31,461 bases of DNA from Bacillota bacterium (lineage in GTDB: Bacteria; Bacillota; Clostridia; Oscillospirales; Ruminococcaceae). Within the stretch, counting starts at the first letter, position 1. Each line of letters opens with the position of its first letter. The notes beneath the pieces were generated by a model. It saw nothing but the letters and a program-made list of their open reading frames with translations. It was not told the origin of the DNA and ran no database searches. Where the stretch lies: assembly GCA_023431215.1 (NCBI GenBank), contig JAEYXR010000060.1, positions 1 to 31,461 on the forward strand. The letters run 5' to 3'. Both the position numbers and the translations under genes were made by a program. Of this stretch, positions 17,085-24,868 are shown piece by piece.

Positions 17085-17117
17085 AAAAAAGGCACGCTGG
17101 GACAACCCCAACATGCC
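17085..17117 (-). terminator. Riboswitch-controlled terminator of the gcv leader
   Basis: Minus strand: GGCATGTTGGGG, short loop, TCCCAGCGTGCC, then TTTTTT. It lies between the glycine aptamers and gcvT, 55-90 bp before the gcvT start, as expected for an expression platform in which glycine binding prevents termination. Confidence 0.88.
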
Positions 17118-17285
17118 TCCGTACCACTAACCTGAAAGATTCTCCCTGCTATAAAACGGGGTTTGCTTCTTCGGTGCTGCTAAACACAGCTTTCCAGAGT
17201 TTCGTCCAGACCCGGTCCTTTTGCCTGAGAGTTGTTGCAGTCACCTTCGGCGTTGCCCTTTGGACAATCTCTCCCGAATCCTTCC
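17118..17285 (-). promoter_or_regulatory. Tandem glycine riboswitch upstream of gcvT
   Basis: Two glycine aptamers can be read on the minus strand. Aptamer 1: GGGAGAG (17276 downward), CCGAAGG (17250-17244), CTCTCAGGC (17231-17223) and the following AAAAGGACCG. Linker GGACGAAA. Aptamer 2: CTCTGGAAAG (17199-17190), CACCGAAGAAGC (17176 downward), then CTTTCAGGT (17138-17130). The motifs CCGAAG and CTCTCAGG / CTTTCAGG are the conserved glycine-binding cores. In aptamer 2 the usual GAGAG/CTCTC stem is GAAAG/CTTTC, a compensated change. Placement before gcvT and ahead of a terminator fits glycine-induced expression. Confidence 0.93.
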
Positions 17286-17308
17286 TCCGAATATTAACTT
17301 GTGCTTTA

Positions 17309-17337
17309 AGTTTAATCGAATTGTTGGTATATGTCAA
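17309..17337 (-). promoter_or_regulatory. Promoter of the gcv operon
   Basis: Minus strand: perfect -35 TTGACA (17337-17332), 17-bp spacer, -10 TAAACT (17314-17309). It would start transcription about 25-30 nt before the first riboswitch aptamer. Confidence 0.7.
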
Positions 17338-17455
17338 TAAAATAATTAGAAAATTTTACCAATTTATATTTGTTAATTCCAACAAATAAGCCACTTTAAA
17401 AGACCATCAAGTCCTTATGTCGGCAAAAATTTAAAATTGTCATAACATGTCGCTG

Positions 17456-17484
17456 TTTACAGAAAGTACTCGAAAGGTTATAAT
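17456..17484 (+). promoter_or_regulatory. Promoter of dacF
   Basis: -35 TTTACA (17456-17461), 17-bp spacer, perfect -10 TATAAT (17479-17484). It lies about 110 bp upstream of the start codon. The rest of 17338-17597 shows nothing else recognisable. Confidence 0.7.
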
Positions 17485-17597
17485 GGTATCAGTTATGTTT
17501 GCTTGTTGAAGTAAAGACATTTTTATTATGCGTGATTTATGGCCTTTTAGCCAAAAAATTATTATCTATATAAATATGTATTTGAGGAGTGGCGCTA

Positions 17598-19079
17598 TTG
17601 CGTTTGTTTAAAAAAGCATTTTGCGGCCTTTTAAGTGCTGCCTTTTTATTTTCCTGTATGTCTGTTTCGGGCGTTGCACTAACCCCAAAACTATCAATAA
17701 ATTCTGAAACCTATGTAGTGGTTGATGCCAAAACAGGACAAGTCCTCATAGAAAAAGGTATGAATAAAAAGCGGGCTCCCGCCAGTATTACTAAAATTTT
17801 AACCTGTGCCCTGGCGTTGGAACGTGAAGATAATCTAGATAAGCCCGTCACCATGACTCGGGAGGTAATTTACAGCATACCACCCAACACAACGCATATT
17901 GCGCTGCAGGAAGGTGAAACAGCTTCACTCAAGGATATGCTTCTTGGCACCATGCTGATTTCCGCCAACGATGCTGCAAATGGTGTGGCCCTTGGTGTTT
18001 GTGGCAACCTTGAAGATTTTGTTTCCTTAATGAATCAAAAGGTTGGACAAATTGGGCTAAAAAACACCCGTTTTAATAACCCCCACGGTCTGGATGACCC
18101 CAACCATTATACCACCGCCTATGATATGGCTATGATAACTAAATATGCCCTTACCGTACCGGGTTTTCGTGAGTTGTTTGGCACCTTGGAATATGACTTT
18201 CCTGTTACAAATAAAAAAAGCCGGGACTATACCTTTTATAACCAGGATGCCATGTTGTTTGACGTAAATTCTGTCTATTACGAAGGCGTAGAAGGTGGTA
18301 AACTGGGTTATACCGATAACGCAAAACACACTATTGTAACACTTGCAAAACGTGGTGACATGGAGCTCATCTGCGTTGCTATGGGCAGCTCTTTGCGTAA
18401 TGATAAATATAAGGATACAGAAGCGTTGCTGGACTATTGTTTTGAACGCTACCAGCCTATCACCCTTTACGGCAGAGAGCTGGAGGAGTTTTTTGTACCC
18501 ATCGGCAGCCGAACCGATCCCACTGCTACTGCCAGCATCCGCCAGAGAGAAGATTTTTCTCTTTTGGTGCCTTTGGGTGTCAAAAAAAGTGATTTAACCT
18601 TTACTTATAACATCGATGATCTTTATCGTAAGGAAAATGAAGTTACTCCCACCTTTTCAGTGTGGCTGAACGACCAGCTTTTGCAGGAAATACCAATGGA
18701 CTTTGAAATCACCGCGCCTCAGGCAGTCATGAAACCCAACCAGGGTGGTCAGACAGGCATTGCACTTTCAAGCATGCAAAAGCGTTTTACAGACTTTATG
18801 ATCTTAATGCTGAAATGCTTGGGTGTTCTGTTGGGTGTGGGTATTTTGACACTGCTCATTACCCGTGCTTTTATCCGCACCTATTATAGGCGTCAGCACA
18901 AAAAGCGCCATGCAATCCGTACCGGTGGAGCTCGTTCCGTCAGAGCCGGTTCTTCACGAAGGACTGAACAGGCAACTGTGCCTGCACTGCGGGTTATTAC
19001 CAATGCACATCCAACTGTAACGCCGCATCCCCGTTCCAGGGCTGTTGAAAATATTTCAAAAAACGAACGCTATATGTAG
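17598..19079 (+). CDS. dacF: D-alanyl-D-alanine carboxypeptidase (DacF-type penicillin-binding protein)
   Basis: Serine peptidase (S11 family) that trims the terminal D-Ala of peptidoglycan stem peptides outside the membrane. 493 aa from TTG 17598, chosen because AGGAG lies 8 nt upstream; a GTG at 17589 is in frame but touches the Shine-Dalgarno. Signal peptide about 1-28. Active-site motifs: S63-I-T-K66 (SxxK), S122-A-N124 (SxN) and K235-L-G237 in place of the usual KTG. A beta-rich C-terminal domain is followed by a transmembrane helix (about 400-425) and an Arg/Lys-rich tail of about 65 residues, longer than in typical relatives. Known DacF proteins act in sporulation or general wall maturation; which one applies here cannot be told. 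Confidence 0.93.
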   Translation: MRLFKKAFCGLLSAAFLFSCMSVSGVALTPKLSINSETYVVVDAKTGQVLIEKGMNKKRAPASITKILTCALALEREDNLDKPVTMTREVIYSIPPNTTHIALQEGETASLKDMLLGTMLISANDAANGVALGVCGNLEDFVSLMNQKVGQIGLKNTRFNNPHGLDDPNHYTTAYDMAMITKYALTVPGFRELFGTLEYDFPVTNKKSRDYTFYNQDAMLFDVNSVYYEGVEGGKLGYTDNAKHTIVTLAKRGDMELICVAMGSSLRNDKYKDTEALLDYCFERYQPITLYGRELEEFFVPIGSRTDPTATASIRQREDFSLLVPLGVKKSDLTFTYNIDDLYRKENEVTPTFSVWLNDQLLQEIPMDFEITAPQAVMKPNQGGQTGIALSSMQKRFTDFMILMLKCLGVLLGVGILTLLITRAFIRTYYRRQHKKRHAIRTGGARSVRAGSSRRTEQATVPALRVITNAHPTVTPHPRSRAVENISKNERYM

Positions 19080-19083
19080 TGAT

Positions 19084-19132
19084 AAAAAACAAGCCGCCTG
19101 GTGAATCATTTTCACCGGGCGGCTTGTTTTTT
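19084..19132 (+). terminator. Intrinsic terminator after dacF
   Basis: AACAAGCCGCC(t)GGTGAA pairs with TTCACC(g)GGCGGCTTG, followed by TTTTTT; the A6 on the other side makes it potentially bidirectional. It starts 5 nt after the dacF stop. Confidence 0.95.
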
Positions 19133-19327
19133 GCATTGGCAACTATTTTTTATCCTTACCTTTACTACCAAAGACATTACAAATTTGCTCTTAATAGAAT
19201 ATTTATTGCCGTAAGCAAAAAAATAATAGCAGCACAGCCAAACACTGCACAATCGTCATGAAGTACTAATAAAACAAACTGCTGTATTTTGCTCTACAAT
19301 AAACTGAAAGGATTTGTAATCAGTCTT

Positions 19328-21022
19328 ATGAAAAAACGTATTCTTGCGCTATGTATTGCAGCTGTCTTTTTATTGACAGCTTGTACCAACGGTTCTGGAG
19401 GGTCTTCTTCAGGGTCATCCTCTGCAGCAGCTGCGTCTTACTCTGGTAAGGGTAGCGGTTTTGGTGGAGAGTTAGAAGTAGAGGTTACTGTAAACAATGG
19501 AAAAATTGAAAACCTGACATTAACCAAACACCATGAAAGCGATGTTGTCATCGAACGTGCTTTTCCCATGTTAAAAGAACGTATTTTAAATGCCCAGTCT
19601 CCCATAATCGACAGTGTCAGTGGTGCCACCTATTCTTCCTTTGGCGTTAAAACCGCCGTTGCCGAAGCAATGAAGACCCAAGGCAAAGACTTTGGCCAAA
19701 TTACCATTACAACCAAAGCCGAAAACCCGCAAACTCCCTCTGTAGAAGACACCCAGACCCAGCTGGTAATTGTAGGCGGCGGTCCTGCGGGACTCTCGGC
19801 TGCCATTACTGCAAAGGAAAATGGCGTTAAGGACGTTCTTGTAATTGAAAAGTTAGATATCCTTAGTGGCAACGGTAAATTTGATTTAAACTTTTATGAT
19901 GTGTTCAATTCATTGGCTCAAAAGGAAAACGGCATAGAGGACTCTGTGGAAAAATTTATTGCTGACAAACAAGATGCCGGAGAAACCCCCGAAAGGCTTA
20001 AGGTATGGGCAGAGGGTGAATCAGTAGTTGACCAATGGCTGCGCAGCTTTGGTGTAGAGCTGAATTATAACTATGGCGGCCGTAACCACATGGCAGATAA
20101 AGATAACTATGCAGGCCCTGTAATCCAAAAAGGGCTGGAAAACAAAGCAAATGAGCTAAATGTTGAAATTCGCACCGGAACCAAGGGAGTAGACCTTATT
20201 TTTGATGGCGATAAAGTAGCAGGCGTAGTTGCTGAGCATATGGGGCACCAGTATAAGATTATGGCCGATGCCATAATAATTGCAACCGGTGGTTTTTCTG
20301 CCAATAAAGAATTGCTTTCTACCTATGCTCCGGGTTATGAGGTTTTAAACACCTCTAACCAAATAGGTGCAACCGGCGACTTTGTTCCCCTATTTGAAAA
20401 ATACAATTTTCAGCTTCATAACATGGATACCATCCGTGTCATCCCCACCATTATTTTGCCCAGCCGTGATTTGACAAACAGTGGTGCCGGCAGTATCTTT
20501 GTCAACACAAACGGAAAGCGCTTTGTGAACGAAAGATTGGGCGGTTTGGAAATGGGCAAGGCAATATTAGAGCAGGAAACAGTTTGGATGATTGTAGATA
20601 CGCAAAAAATTGCAGACAATGCAAATGTAAGAAAGCAGATAAGACTGGGTAAGTTTGAAGAAGCTAAGACTCTGGAAGAACTGGCAGATAATATTGGTGT
20701 CAATAAAGAAAATCTGGTGGCAACGGTAAAAGAGTATAACACCTTTGCCGAAAAGCAAGCTGCTGATGCCTTTGGGCAGGTTCCCGAAAGACCCCTTTTG
20801 CAGGATGGCCCCTACTATGCAGTCCGTGTTGAATCTGCTGTGCATATGACAAAAGGCGGTGTAGTAGCCAACCAATATGGTCAGATTTTATACAAAGACG
20901 GCAATATTGTACCCGGACTATATGGCGCCGGTGAAGTAACCTGGCAAAGCGGCGGTTATTCTCAATCTGTAGTCTTTGGACGTGTTGCCGGCGAAAATGC
21001 CGCAAAAGCCGTTACGGCCTAA
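19328..21022 (+). CDS. Secreted flavoprotein reductase lipoprotein (FMN-binding domain plus FAD-binding domain, flavocytochrome c family)
   Basis: 564 aa from ATG 19328. The N-terminus MKKRILALCIAAVFLLTAC is a lipoprotein signal (lipid-attached C19), followed by a Gly/Ser linker. Residues about 38-115 are an FMN-binding domain with SGATYSS (98-104), the sequence where ApbE attaches FMN covalently. From about 145 comes a FAD_binding_2 domain (VIVGGGPAGLSAA at 148) like fumarate/urocanate reductases. SAVHMTKGGV keeps the family's His and Gly-Gly, but the usual substrate-binding HGxNRLGGN is replaced by QSGGYSQSVVFG, so fumarate is unlikely to be the substrate. It probably passes electrons from a membrane donor to an organic acceptor outside the cell. 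The Shine-Dalgarno is far from this ATG (AAAGGA, 15 nt). It stands alone, with its own hairpin terminators. Confidence 0.88.
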   Translation: MKKRILALCIAAVFLLTACTNGSGGSSSGSSSAAAASYSGKGSGFGGELEVEVTVNNGKIENLTLTKHHESDVVIERAFPMLKERILNAQSPIIDSVSGATYSSFGVKTAVAEAMKTQGKDFGQITITTKAENPQTPSVEDTQTQLVIVGGGPAGLSAAITAKENGVKDVLVIEKLDILSGNGKFDLNFYDVFNSLAQKENGIEDSVEKFIADKQDAGETPERLKVWAEGESVVDQWLRSFGVELNYNYGGRNHMADKDNYAGPVIQKGLENKANELNVEIRTGTKGVDLIFDGDKVAGVVAEHMGHQYKIMADAIIIATGGFSANKELLSTYAPGYEVLNTSNQIGATGDFVPLFEKYNFQLHNMDTIRVIPTIILPSRDLTNSGAGSIFVNTNGKRFVNERLGGLEMGKAILEQETVWMIVDTQKIADNANVRKQIRLGKFEEAKTLEELADNIGVNKENLVATVKEYNTFAEKQAADAFGQVPERPLLQDGPYYAVRVESAVHMTKGGVVANQYGQILYKDGNIVPGLYGAGEVTWQSGGYSQSVVFGRVAGENAAKAVTA

Positions 21023-21044
21023 TCAGCAAGCCAACCTTACCAAC

Positions 21045-21086
21045 AAGCAAAGTACCCACCTTTAGTGAATGGGTACTTTGCTTTAG
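21045..21086 (+). terminator. Hairpin after the flavoprotein gene
   Basis: AAGCAAAGTACCCA (21045-21058) pairs perfectly with TGGGTACTTTGCTT (21070-21083). The T-tract is short, so it may be a weak terminator. It lies 23 bp after the stop. Confidence 0.7.
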
Positions 21087-21116
21087 AAAAAATTTATGCA
21101 TCAGTTTTTTAAGAGC

Positions 21117-21153
21117 AAAACCCGAATGACAGTTTTAAGTCATTCGGGTTTTG
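21117..21153 (-). terminator. Bidirectional terminator between converging genes
   Basis: AAAACCCGAATGAC (21117-21130) pairs with GTCATTCGGGTTTT (from 21139). It lies 18 bp beyond the aminopeptidase stop on the minus strand and also serves plus-strand transcripts from the flavoprotein gene. Confidence 0.85.
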
Positions 21154-21170
21154 TTATCTATCCAAATTAA

Positions 21171-22400
21171 TTAAACCCATCCACCATTGACAAAAACCGG
21201 CACCTGAGTACCGTCTGCCAGAATCCCTGTAATAGAAAGGTCTGCAGTTCCAAACATAAAATCAACATGAGATGCCGACTCATTGCAGCCCTTGGCCGCA
21301 CGCTGTTCACGAGTCAGTTCCTGGCTGTTCTTCATATTGCTGGGGTACGCACTGCCCAAAGCCAAATGACAGGCTGCATTTTCATCAAATAAGGTTTCAT
21401 AAAATAAAAGGCCGGTGGCACGAATGGGAGAATCATAGGGCACCAGTGCAACTTCACCCAGTCGCTTGCAGCCCTCGTCTGCGCTCAGCATCAAGTCCAA
21501 TGCTTCTTTTCCGGTTTTGGCATCATACTCTACCACCACGCCATCCTGGAAGGTAAAGGAAAAACCATCTATCAGGGTTCCCTGATAATTTAAGGGCATA
21601 CTGCTGACCACACGCCCGTTTACTCTGTCTTTGTGGGGCATGGTATAAACTTCTTCTGTTGGCATATTGGCCTGAAAGACCCAGCCGTCCACCAGCGTAT
21701 CAATTCCGCCCATCCACAAATTGTCTTCTGCAAGTTCCAGTGTCAGGTTTGTTCCAAGGCTGTTTTGCATATGCAGCGTGCGGATACCGCTTGTGTTCAA
21801 TCGTTTGCAGTGGTTTTGCAAATTGGTGCAGTGCTCTTTCCATGCCGCCACCGGATCGGGCGTGTAAAGCCGCATTGCGGTAAAGATTGCATCCCACAGT
21901 TTCTCCACAGCCTCATCAGCACCAACATTGGGAAACATCTTTTGTGCCCATTTGCTTGTGGGTGCCGCTACCACAGTCCACTGGTTCTCTTCTCTGTCTA
22001 TCAGCTCATAAAAGGGTCTGCGTGCAATTTTTTCAGCATTTACAACCTGCCCCACCTTGTTTTGATCCAATCCTGCAAAAGCATCAGGATCTTCTCCTAC
22101 AATGTGGATAAAGCAAGCCCCCTGTTCCCCATAAAGCACAGATGGTTCGGTGCGCCAACGGGGTATATCGGTAAGCCGCTCCAGATCAGTATGCTCCATG
22201 CGAATACGACGAGCTTCCATATCGGAATATAACAGGATAACATCAGCCGCTCCTGCGGCATAGCCCTCCTCCATTACCATACGGGCAAATTCTGCGCTTT
22301 CAATAGAAGTTTGCAGGACTATAATCTGCCCCGGTTTAACGTTTGCGCCCACCCGGACAGCCAGTTGGGCATATTTTCTTTGCAATTTTAAGTCTGCCAT
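21171..22400 (-). CDS. Aminopeptidase, M29 (thermophilic aminopeptidase) family
   Basis: Cytosolic metallo-aminopeptidase, 409 aa from ATG 22400 (MADLKLQRKYAQLAVRVGANV...), chosen because GGAG lies 6 nt upstream; another ATG four codons earlier has a poorer site. Family blocks: 'VGANVKPGQIIVLQ', 'AWKEHCTNLQNHCKRLN', 'ANMPTEEVYTMPHKDRVNG' (metal-ligand Glu and His), 'GLLFYETLFDENAACHLALGSAYPSN' and 'SASHVDFMFGTADLSITGI' (metal-ligand His and Asp). Members remove N-terminal residues from peptides with two divalent metals (AmpS, AmpT). It appears to be a single gene. A TATAAT at 22482-22487 (minus strand) may be its -10, without a clear -35. Confidence 0.95.
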   Translation of the reverse strand: MADLKLQRKYAQLAVRVGANVKPGQIIVLQTSIESAEFARMVMEEGYAAGAADVILLYSDMEARRIRMEHTDLERLTDIPRWRTEPSVLYGEQGACFIHIVGEDPDAFAGLDQNKVGQVVNAEKIARRPFYELIDREENQWTVVAAPTSKWAQKMFPNVGADEAVEKLWDAIFTAMRLYTPDPVAAWKEHCTNLQNHCKRLNTSGIRTLHMQNSLGTNLTLELAEDNLWMGGIDTLVDGWVFQANMPTEEVYTMPHKDRVNGRVVSSMPLNYQGTLIDGFSFTFQDGVVVEYDAKTGKEALDLMLSADEGCKRLGEVALVPYDSPIRATGLLFYETLFDENAACHLALGSAYPSNMKNSQELTREQRAAKGCNESASHVDFMFGTADLSITGILADGTQVPVFVNGGWV

Positions 22401-22629
22401 ACTTTGCTCCATTCTGCCGCCTAAAACGGCATGAAAAATGTTTGAAATCAGCTTTTAACAAGATGTAAAGTACCTAGTTACATTATAAGAGGCAATCAGT
22501 ACGTTTTGCTGAAATCTCTTTACTATTTAGTATAGGCAAAAAAGCAGGTATCTTCAATCGCAGCACATTACAATTTAATAAAAACAATGTTACAAAGGCA
22601 TCACTTGGGTTACGGTTTGAGTGCTGTGT

Positions 22630-22926
22630 TCATCCCAAACCAAATATGCGGCGGAACACACTTTTTCTGGCTGTACTATTCCCTACCAGTGCAAATCGAT
22701 TTCCCGTAAGACGCAATGCCATTTCGGGGTATTGCTCCAATTTGGCAGAAAACCAGCCACTTTGCATGCCGTCGACTTTTGCGTACTCAATGGTACCCAT
22801 CTGCACTGCACCGTTCTGCAGTGCTTCCTCCATAGAGGTACCGGTGGTGATGGCACAGCCTTTGCCCATAAGCTGACCGTCACAAGTAAAGTGAAGTGCT
22901 GTTAAAGTCATATAGCGTTCTGTCAT
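22630..22926 (-). CDS. Small protein of unknown function
   Basis: 98 aa from ATG 22926 (MTERYMTLTALHFTCDGQLMGKGCAI...). I do not recognise the family. It has no signal peptide or membrane segment, reads as a mixed alpha/beta soluble protein, and ends in a basic stretch (STARKSVFRRIFGLG). The start was chosen because GGGAGGA lies 6 nt upstream. The frame stays open for 23 more codons to ATG 22995 (MGQQIDYDRRKTADRLVF...), with only AAAGAG ahead of it, so a 121-aa form is possible. It is the first gene behind the promoter at 23100-23128, which carries LexA-like boxes, so DNA-damage induction is possible. No terminator is visible between its stop and the aminopeptidase gene. Confidence 0.75.
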   Translation of the reverse strand: MTERYMTLTALHFTCDGQLMGKGCAITTGTSMEEALQNGAVQMGTIEYAKVDGMQSGWFSAKLEQYPEMALRLTGNRFALVGNSTARKSVFRRIFGLG

Positions 22927-23075
22927 GTCGCTTCCTCCCGTAAATACCAGCCTGTCCGCTGTCTTTCTTCTATCATAATCTATTTGCTGTCCCATAAACA
23001 TCTCTTTGATTATAATTAAGGACAAGCATTGTGATCATTTTTACTTTATGCTGCTTTTGGAAGCTTTAGAACATT

Positions 23076-23140
23076 AAACGTATGTTCTGTAATAAATTCA
23101 TTATAAACAAACGTTCTGTGTTTGTCAAGAACATATTTTC
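23076..23140 (-). promoter_or_regulatory. Possible LexA (SOS) operator cluster
   Basis: Three motifs resemble the Gram-positive LexA box GAAC-N4-GTTC or its common GAAC-N4-GTTT variant: GAACATACGTTT (23087-23076, minus), GAACGTTTGTTT (23116-23105, minus) and the partial GAACATATTTTC (23129-23140, plus). The middle one lies in the promoter spacer and touches the -10; the third begins at the -35. LexA control is inference. Confidence 0.45.
23100..23128 (-). promoter_or_regulatory. Consensus sigma-A promoter for the small unknown gene
   Basis: Minus strand: -35 TTGACA (23128-23123), 17-bp spacer, -10 TATAAT (23105-23100). Both hexamers are perfect. The predicted start near 23093 gives a leader of about 170 nt to ATG 22926 or 100 nt to ATG 22995. 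Confidence 0.85.
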
Positions 23141-23205
23141 TTTTAGTGATGGGATAATAGTCAGCCAGGAATCTTTGGGTATGTGCTCTTTCCTTTGTTT
23201 TGTAT

Positions 23206-23254
23206 AAAAAAACTCCTGCTACCACTGAATCAAACAGCAATAGCAGGAGTTTTA
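23206..23254 (-). terminator. Intrinsic terminator after the EamA transporter gene
   Basis: AAAACTCCTGCTA pairs with TAGCAGGAGTTTT around a 19-nt loop; on the minus strand it is followed by a T-run. It starts 16 bp after the transporter stop. Confidence 0.9.
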
Positions 23255-23269
23255 TGTATGTGTTATAAA

Positions 23270-24175
23270 CTAAACATCTGGTTGAACAGTGGTACCGTCC
23301 AATTCGGCTTCTGCCTGTTCTACACGACAATACATCCATACACCGCCAAGAATAACACTACAGCCTAAAATTTCTACAAAAGTTGGAACTTCAGCAAAAA
23401 GAATAAATGCAAGTATAGCGGCAAACACAGGCCCCAGCAGCTTGGAAGCTGAAACAAAAGCAGGTGTAAAAAACTTTAAAGCCCAGCTGAATATGCTGTG
23501 CCCCATAAGAGTACAAAAGATACACAGAAAAAAGCTGATCACAAACTCTTTGGGTGCATAGCCCAACATTGGGGTTCCGGTTGCAAGGCACATAACAATC
23601 AGGGCAACCGTACATGACAGGTAAACTAGAAATGTGTATATAGTGGTAGACATTTTTAGCCGCATAGTCCTGCCAATAAGAGTATACCCCGAGCTCATTA
23701 CCGCCGCACCAAGGCACAATAAATTTCCCCATAGGCTTGACCCGCCGGTATTGCCACCAAGGGAGGTCAAAATCATGCCTGAAAAAGTAATGGCAATTGC
23801 AACAGCCGCCATAGGGGGAATTCTACCGTGTAGAAAAATGCAAAATCCAATAGCGGCAAAAATTACTTCTGTACTGACTATTACTGTGGCACTGGTAATG
23901 GTGGTATAATGCAAAGATTCAAACCACAGAAAAAAATGCAGTGCCAAAAAAATACCGCTCACAGAGCAAGCTGCCAGGTCTTTCTTTGCAACAGCACGCA
24001 TTTCCGGTAAATGGCCGCGCAACACCGTGGGGAACAATAGAACCACGCTCCAAACCAACCGGTATAAAGATATAATCAGAGAAGGAGCACTGGAATATCT
24101 TGCAAAAATAGATGATGTAGAGGACGAAAGAACGCCAAAAACAAGGGTAACCTTGGGACTAATTCGTTTTGTCAC
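23270..24175 (-). CDS. EamA/DMT-superfamily transporter
   Basis: Ten-transmembrane-helix membrane protein of 301 aa made of two EamA repeats (about 10-145 and 155-295), the architecture of the drug/metabolite transporter superfamily. Members export amino acids, metabolites or small drugs; the substrate cannot be predicted. Typical features are 'SPSLIISLYRLVWSVVLL' type helix 2 and 'GPVFAAILAFILFAEVPTFVEILGCSVILGGV' near the C-terminus. The start is GTG 24175 (MTKRISPKVTLVFG...), with GGAGGA 8 nt upstream; longer in-frame starts run into the upstream gene. It lies 20 bp after the zinc-ribbon gene, so the two are probably cotranscribed. Confidence 0.9.
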   Translation of the reverse strand: MTKRISPKVTLVFGVLSSSTSSIFARYSSAPSLIISLYRLVWSVVLLFPTVLRGHLPEMRAVAKKDLAACSVSGIFLALHFFLWFESLHYTTITSATVIVSTEVIFAAIGFCIFLHGRIPPMAAVAIAITFSGMILTSLGGNTGGSSLWGNLLCLGAAVMSSGYTLIGRTMRLKMSTTIYTFLVYLSCTVALIVMCLATGTPMLGYAPKEFVISFFLCIFCTLMGHSIFSWALKFFTPAFVSASKLLGPVFAAILAFILFAEVPTFVEILGCSVILGGVWMYCRVEQAEAELDGTTVQPDV

Positions 24176-24195
24176 AGAAAGCTTCCTCCAAAGTG

Positions 24196-24654
24196 TCAGG
24201 TCTTGCGAACAAAGTTTGTACCGCATCTTGGGCAGGCAATTTCAATTTTGCCCCTGCCTCTGGGCACACGCAGCTTTTGCCTACATTGAGGGCATGCAAA
24301 AGTCCGGTGAGTGGGCAAATCTTTTACGCGTTTGGTCCAGGAATACACCTGGTTATGAATTGCTGTTCCAACAGCCGAAAAGCCGCCGGAAGTGCCATGA
24401 GATACTCCACGAGAGGATTGGGAAATTCGATGCCAAATAGACAGCATCTTTTCATTTTCTGCCTGACGTTTAGAGATATTCCGAGAAAATATGCGGTAAA
24501 AGCAGAAAATCATCAAGGCCAACTCAAGATAACTCCAAAAAATCCAATGGGTTATTAAGTACAGCAGCCTGCAAAGAAAATAGCTGCCGCAAAGCACCCA
24601 GCCCAGCTGATCTACACCATATCGCCCATACATCATTCTGCGAAACCAATCCAT
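24196..24654 (-). CDS. Membrane protein with C-terminal zinc ribbon, function unknown
   Basis: 152 aa. Two hydrophobic segments (about 16-36 and 40-56) follow the opening MDWFRRMMYGRYGVDQL; the C-terminus holds a zinc ribbon with C121-x2-C124 and C141-x2-C144 (ACPQC...ACPRCG). A basic, Ser-rich linker joins them. Similar small proteins beginning 'W.RRFM.GRYG.DQLS' are, from memory, common in Clostridia without known function. The ATG at 24654 lies 11 nt after AAAGGAG. The zinc ribbon is predicted cytosolic (inference from positive charge). Confidence 0.85.
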   Translation of the reverse strand: MDWFRRMMYGRYGVDQLGWVLCGSYFLCRLLYLITHWIFWSYLELALMIFCFYRIFSRNISKRQAENEKMLSIWHRISQSSRGVSHGTSGGFSAVGTAIHNQVYSWTKRVKDLPTHRTFACPQCRQKLRVPRGRGKIEIACPRCGTNFVRKT

Positions 24655-24868
24655 AGTTGATATGCTCCTTTTTTCTTAAGCGGAGGTTGTCCGCGTTTTT
24701 GCACAACATTTATTCAAAAAGACTAAGCCAAATACTTCAGCAACATCCAGATAGTTTTATCATTTACTCCAAGGATACCTAGTGTTTAGTCCGGCAGTAA
24801 AGTAATGTTCCTGCTCTACATTTATTCTGGAAATATTATCCTTAAATATACGCGTAAAAATTTAAGGT

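Larger units (their letters stand above)
22927..23205. other. Leader and promoter region of the small unknown gene
   Basis: Non-coding apart from a possible N-terminal extension of the 22630-22926 gene. It holds the minus-strand promoter at 23100-23128 and three LexA-like motifs. A minus-strand reading frame that crosses it has no ribosome binding site and is a chance ORF. Confidence 0.5.

Noticed and set aside
17149..17337. 62-codon minus-strand frame upstream of gcvT
   Set aside because: It falls within the glycine riboswitch aptamers, whose conserved motifs explain the sequence.
19079..19261. Plus-strand frame directly after dacF
   Set aside because: Its first third is the dacF terminator hairpin and it has no ribosome binding site.
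23046..23339. 97-codon minus-strand frame across the end of the EamA gene
   Set aside because: It overlaps the EamA coding sequence, its terminator and the downstream promoter, and lacks a ribosome binding site.
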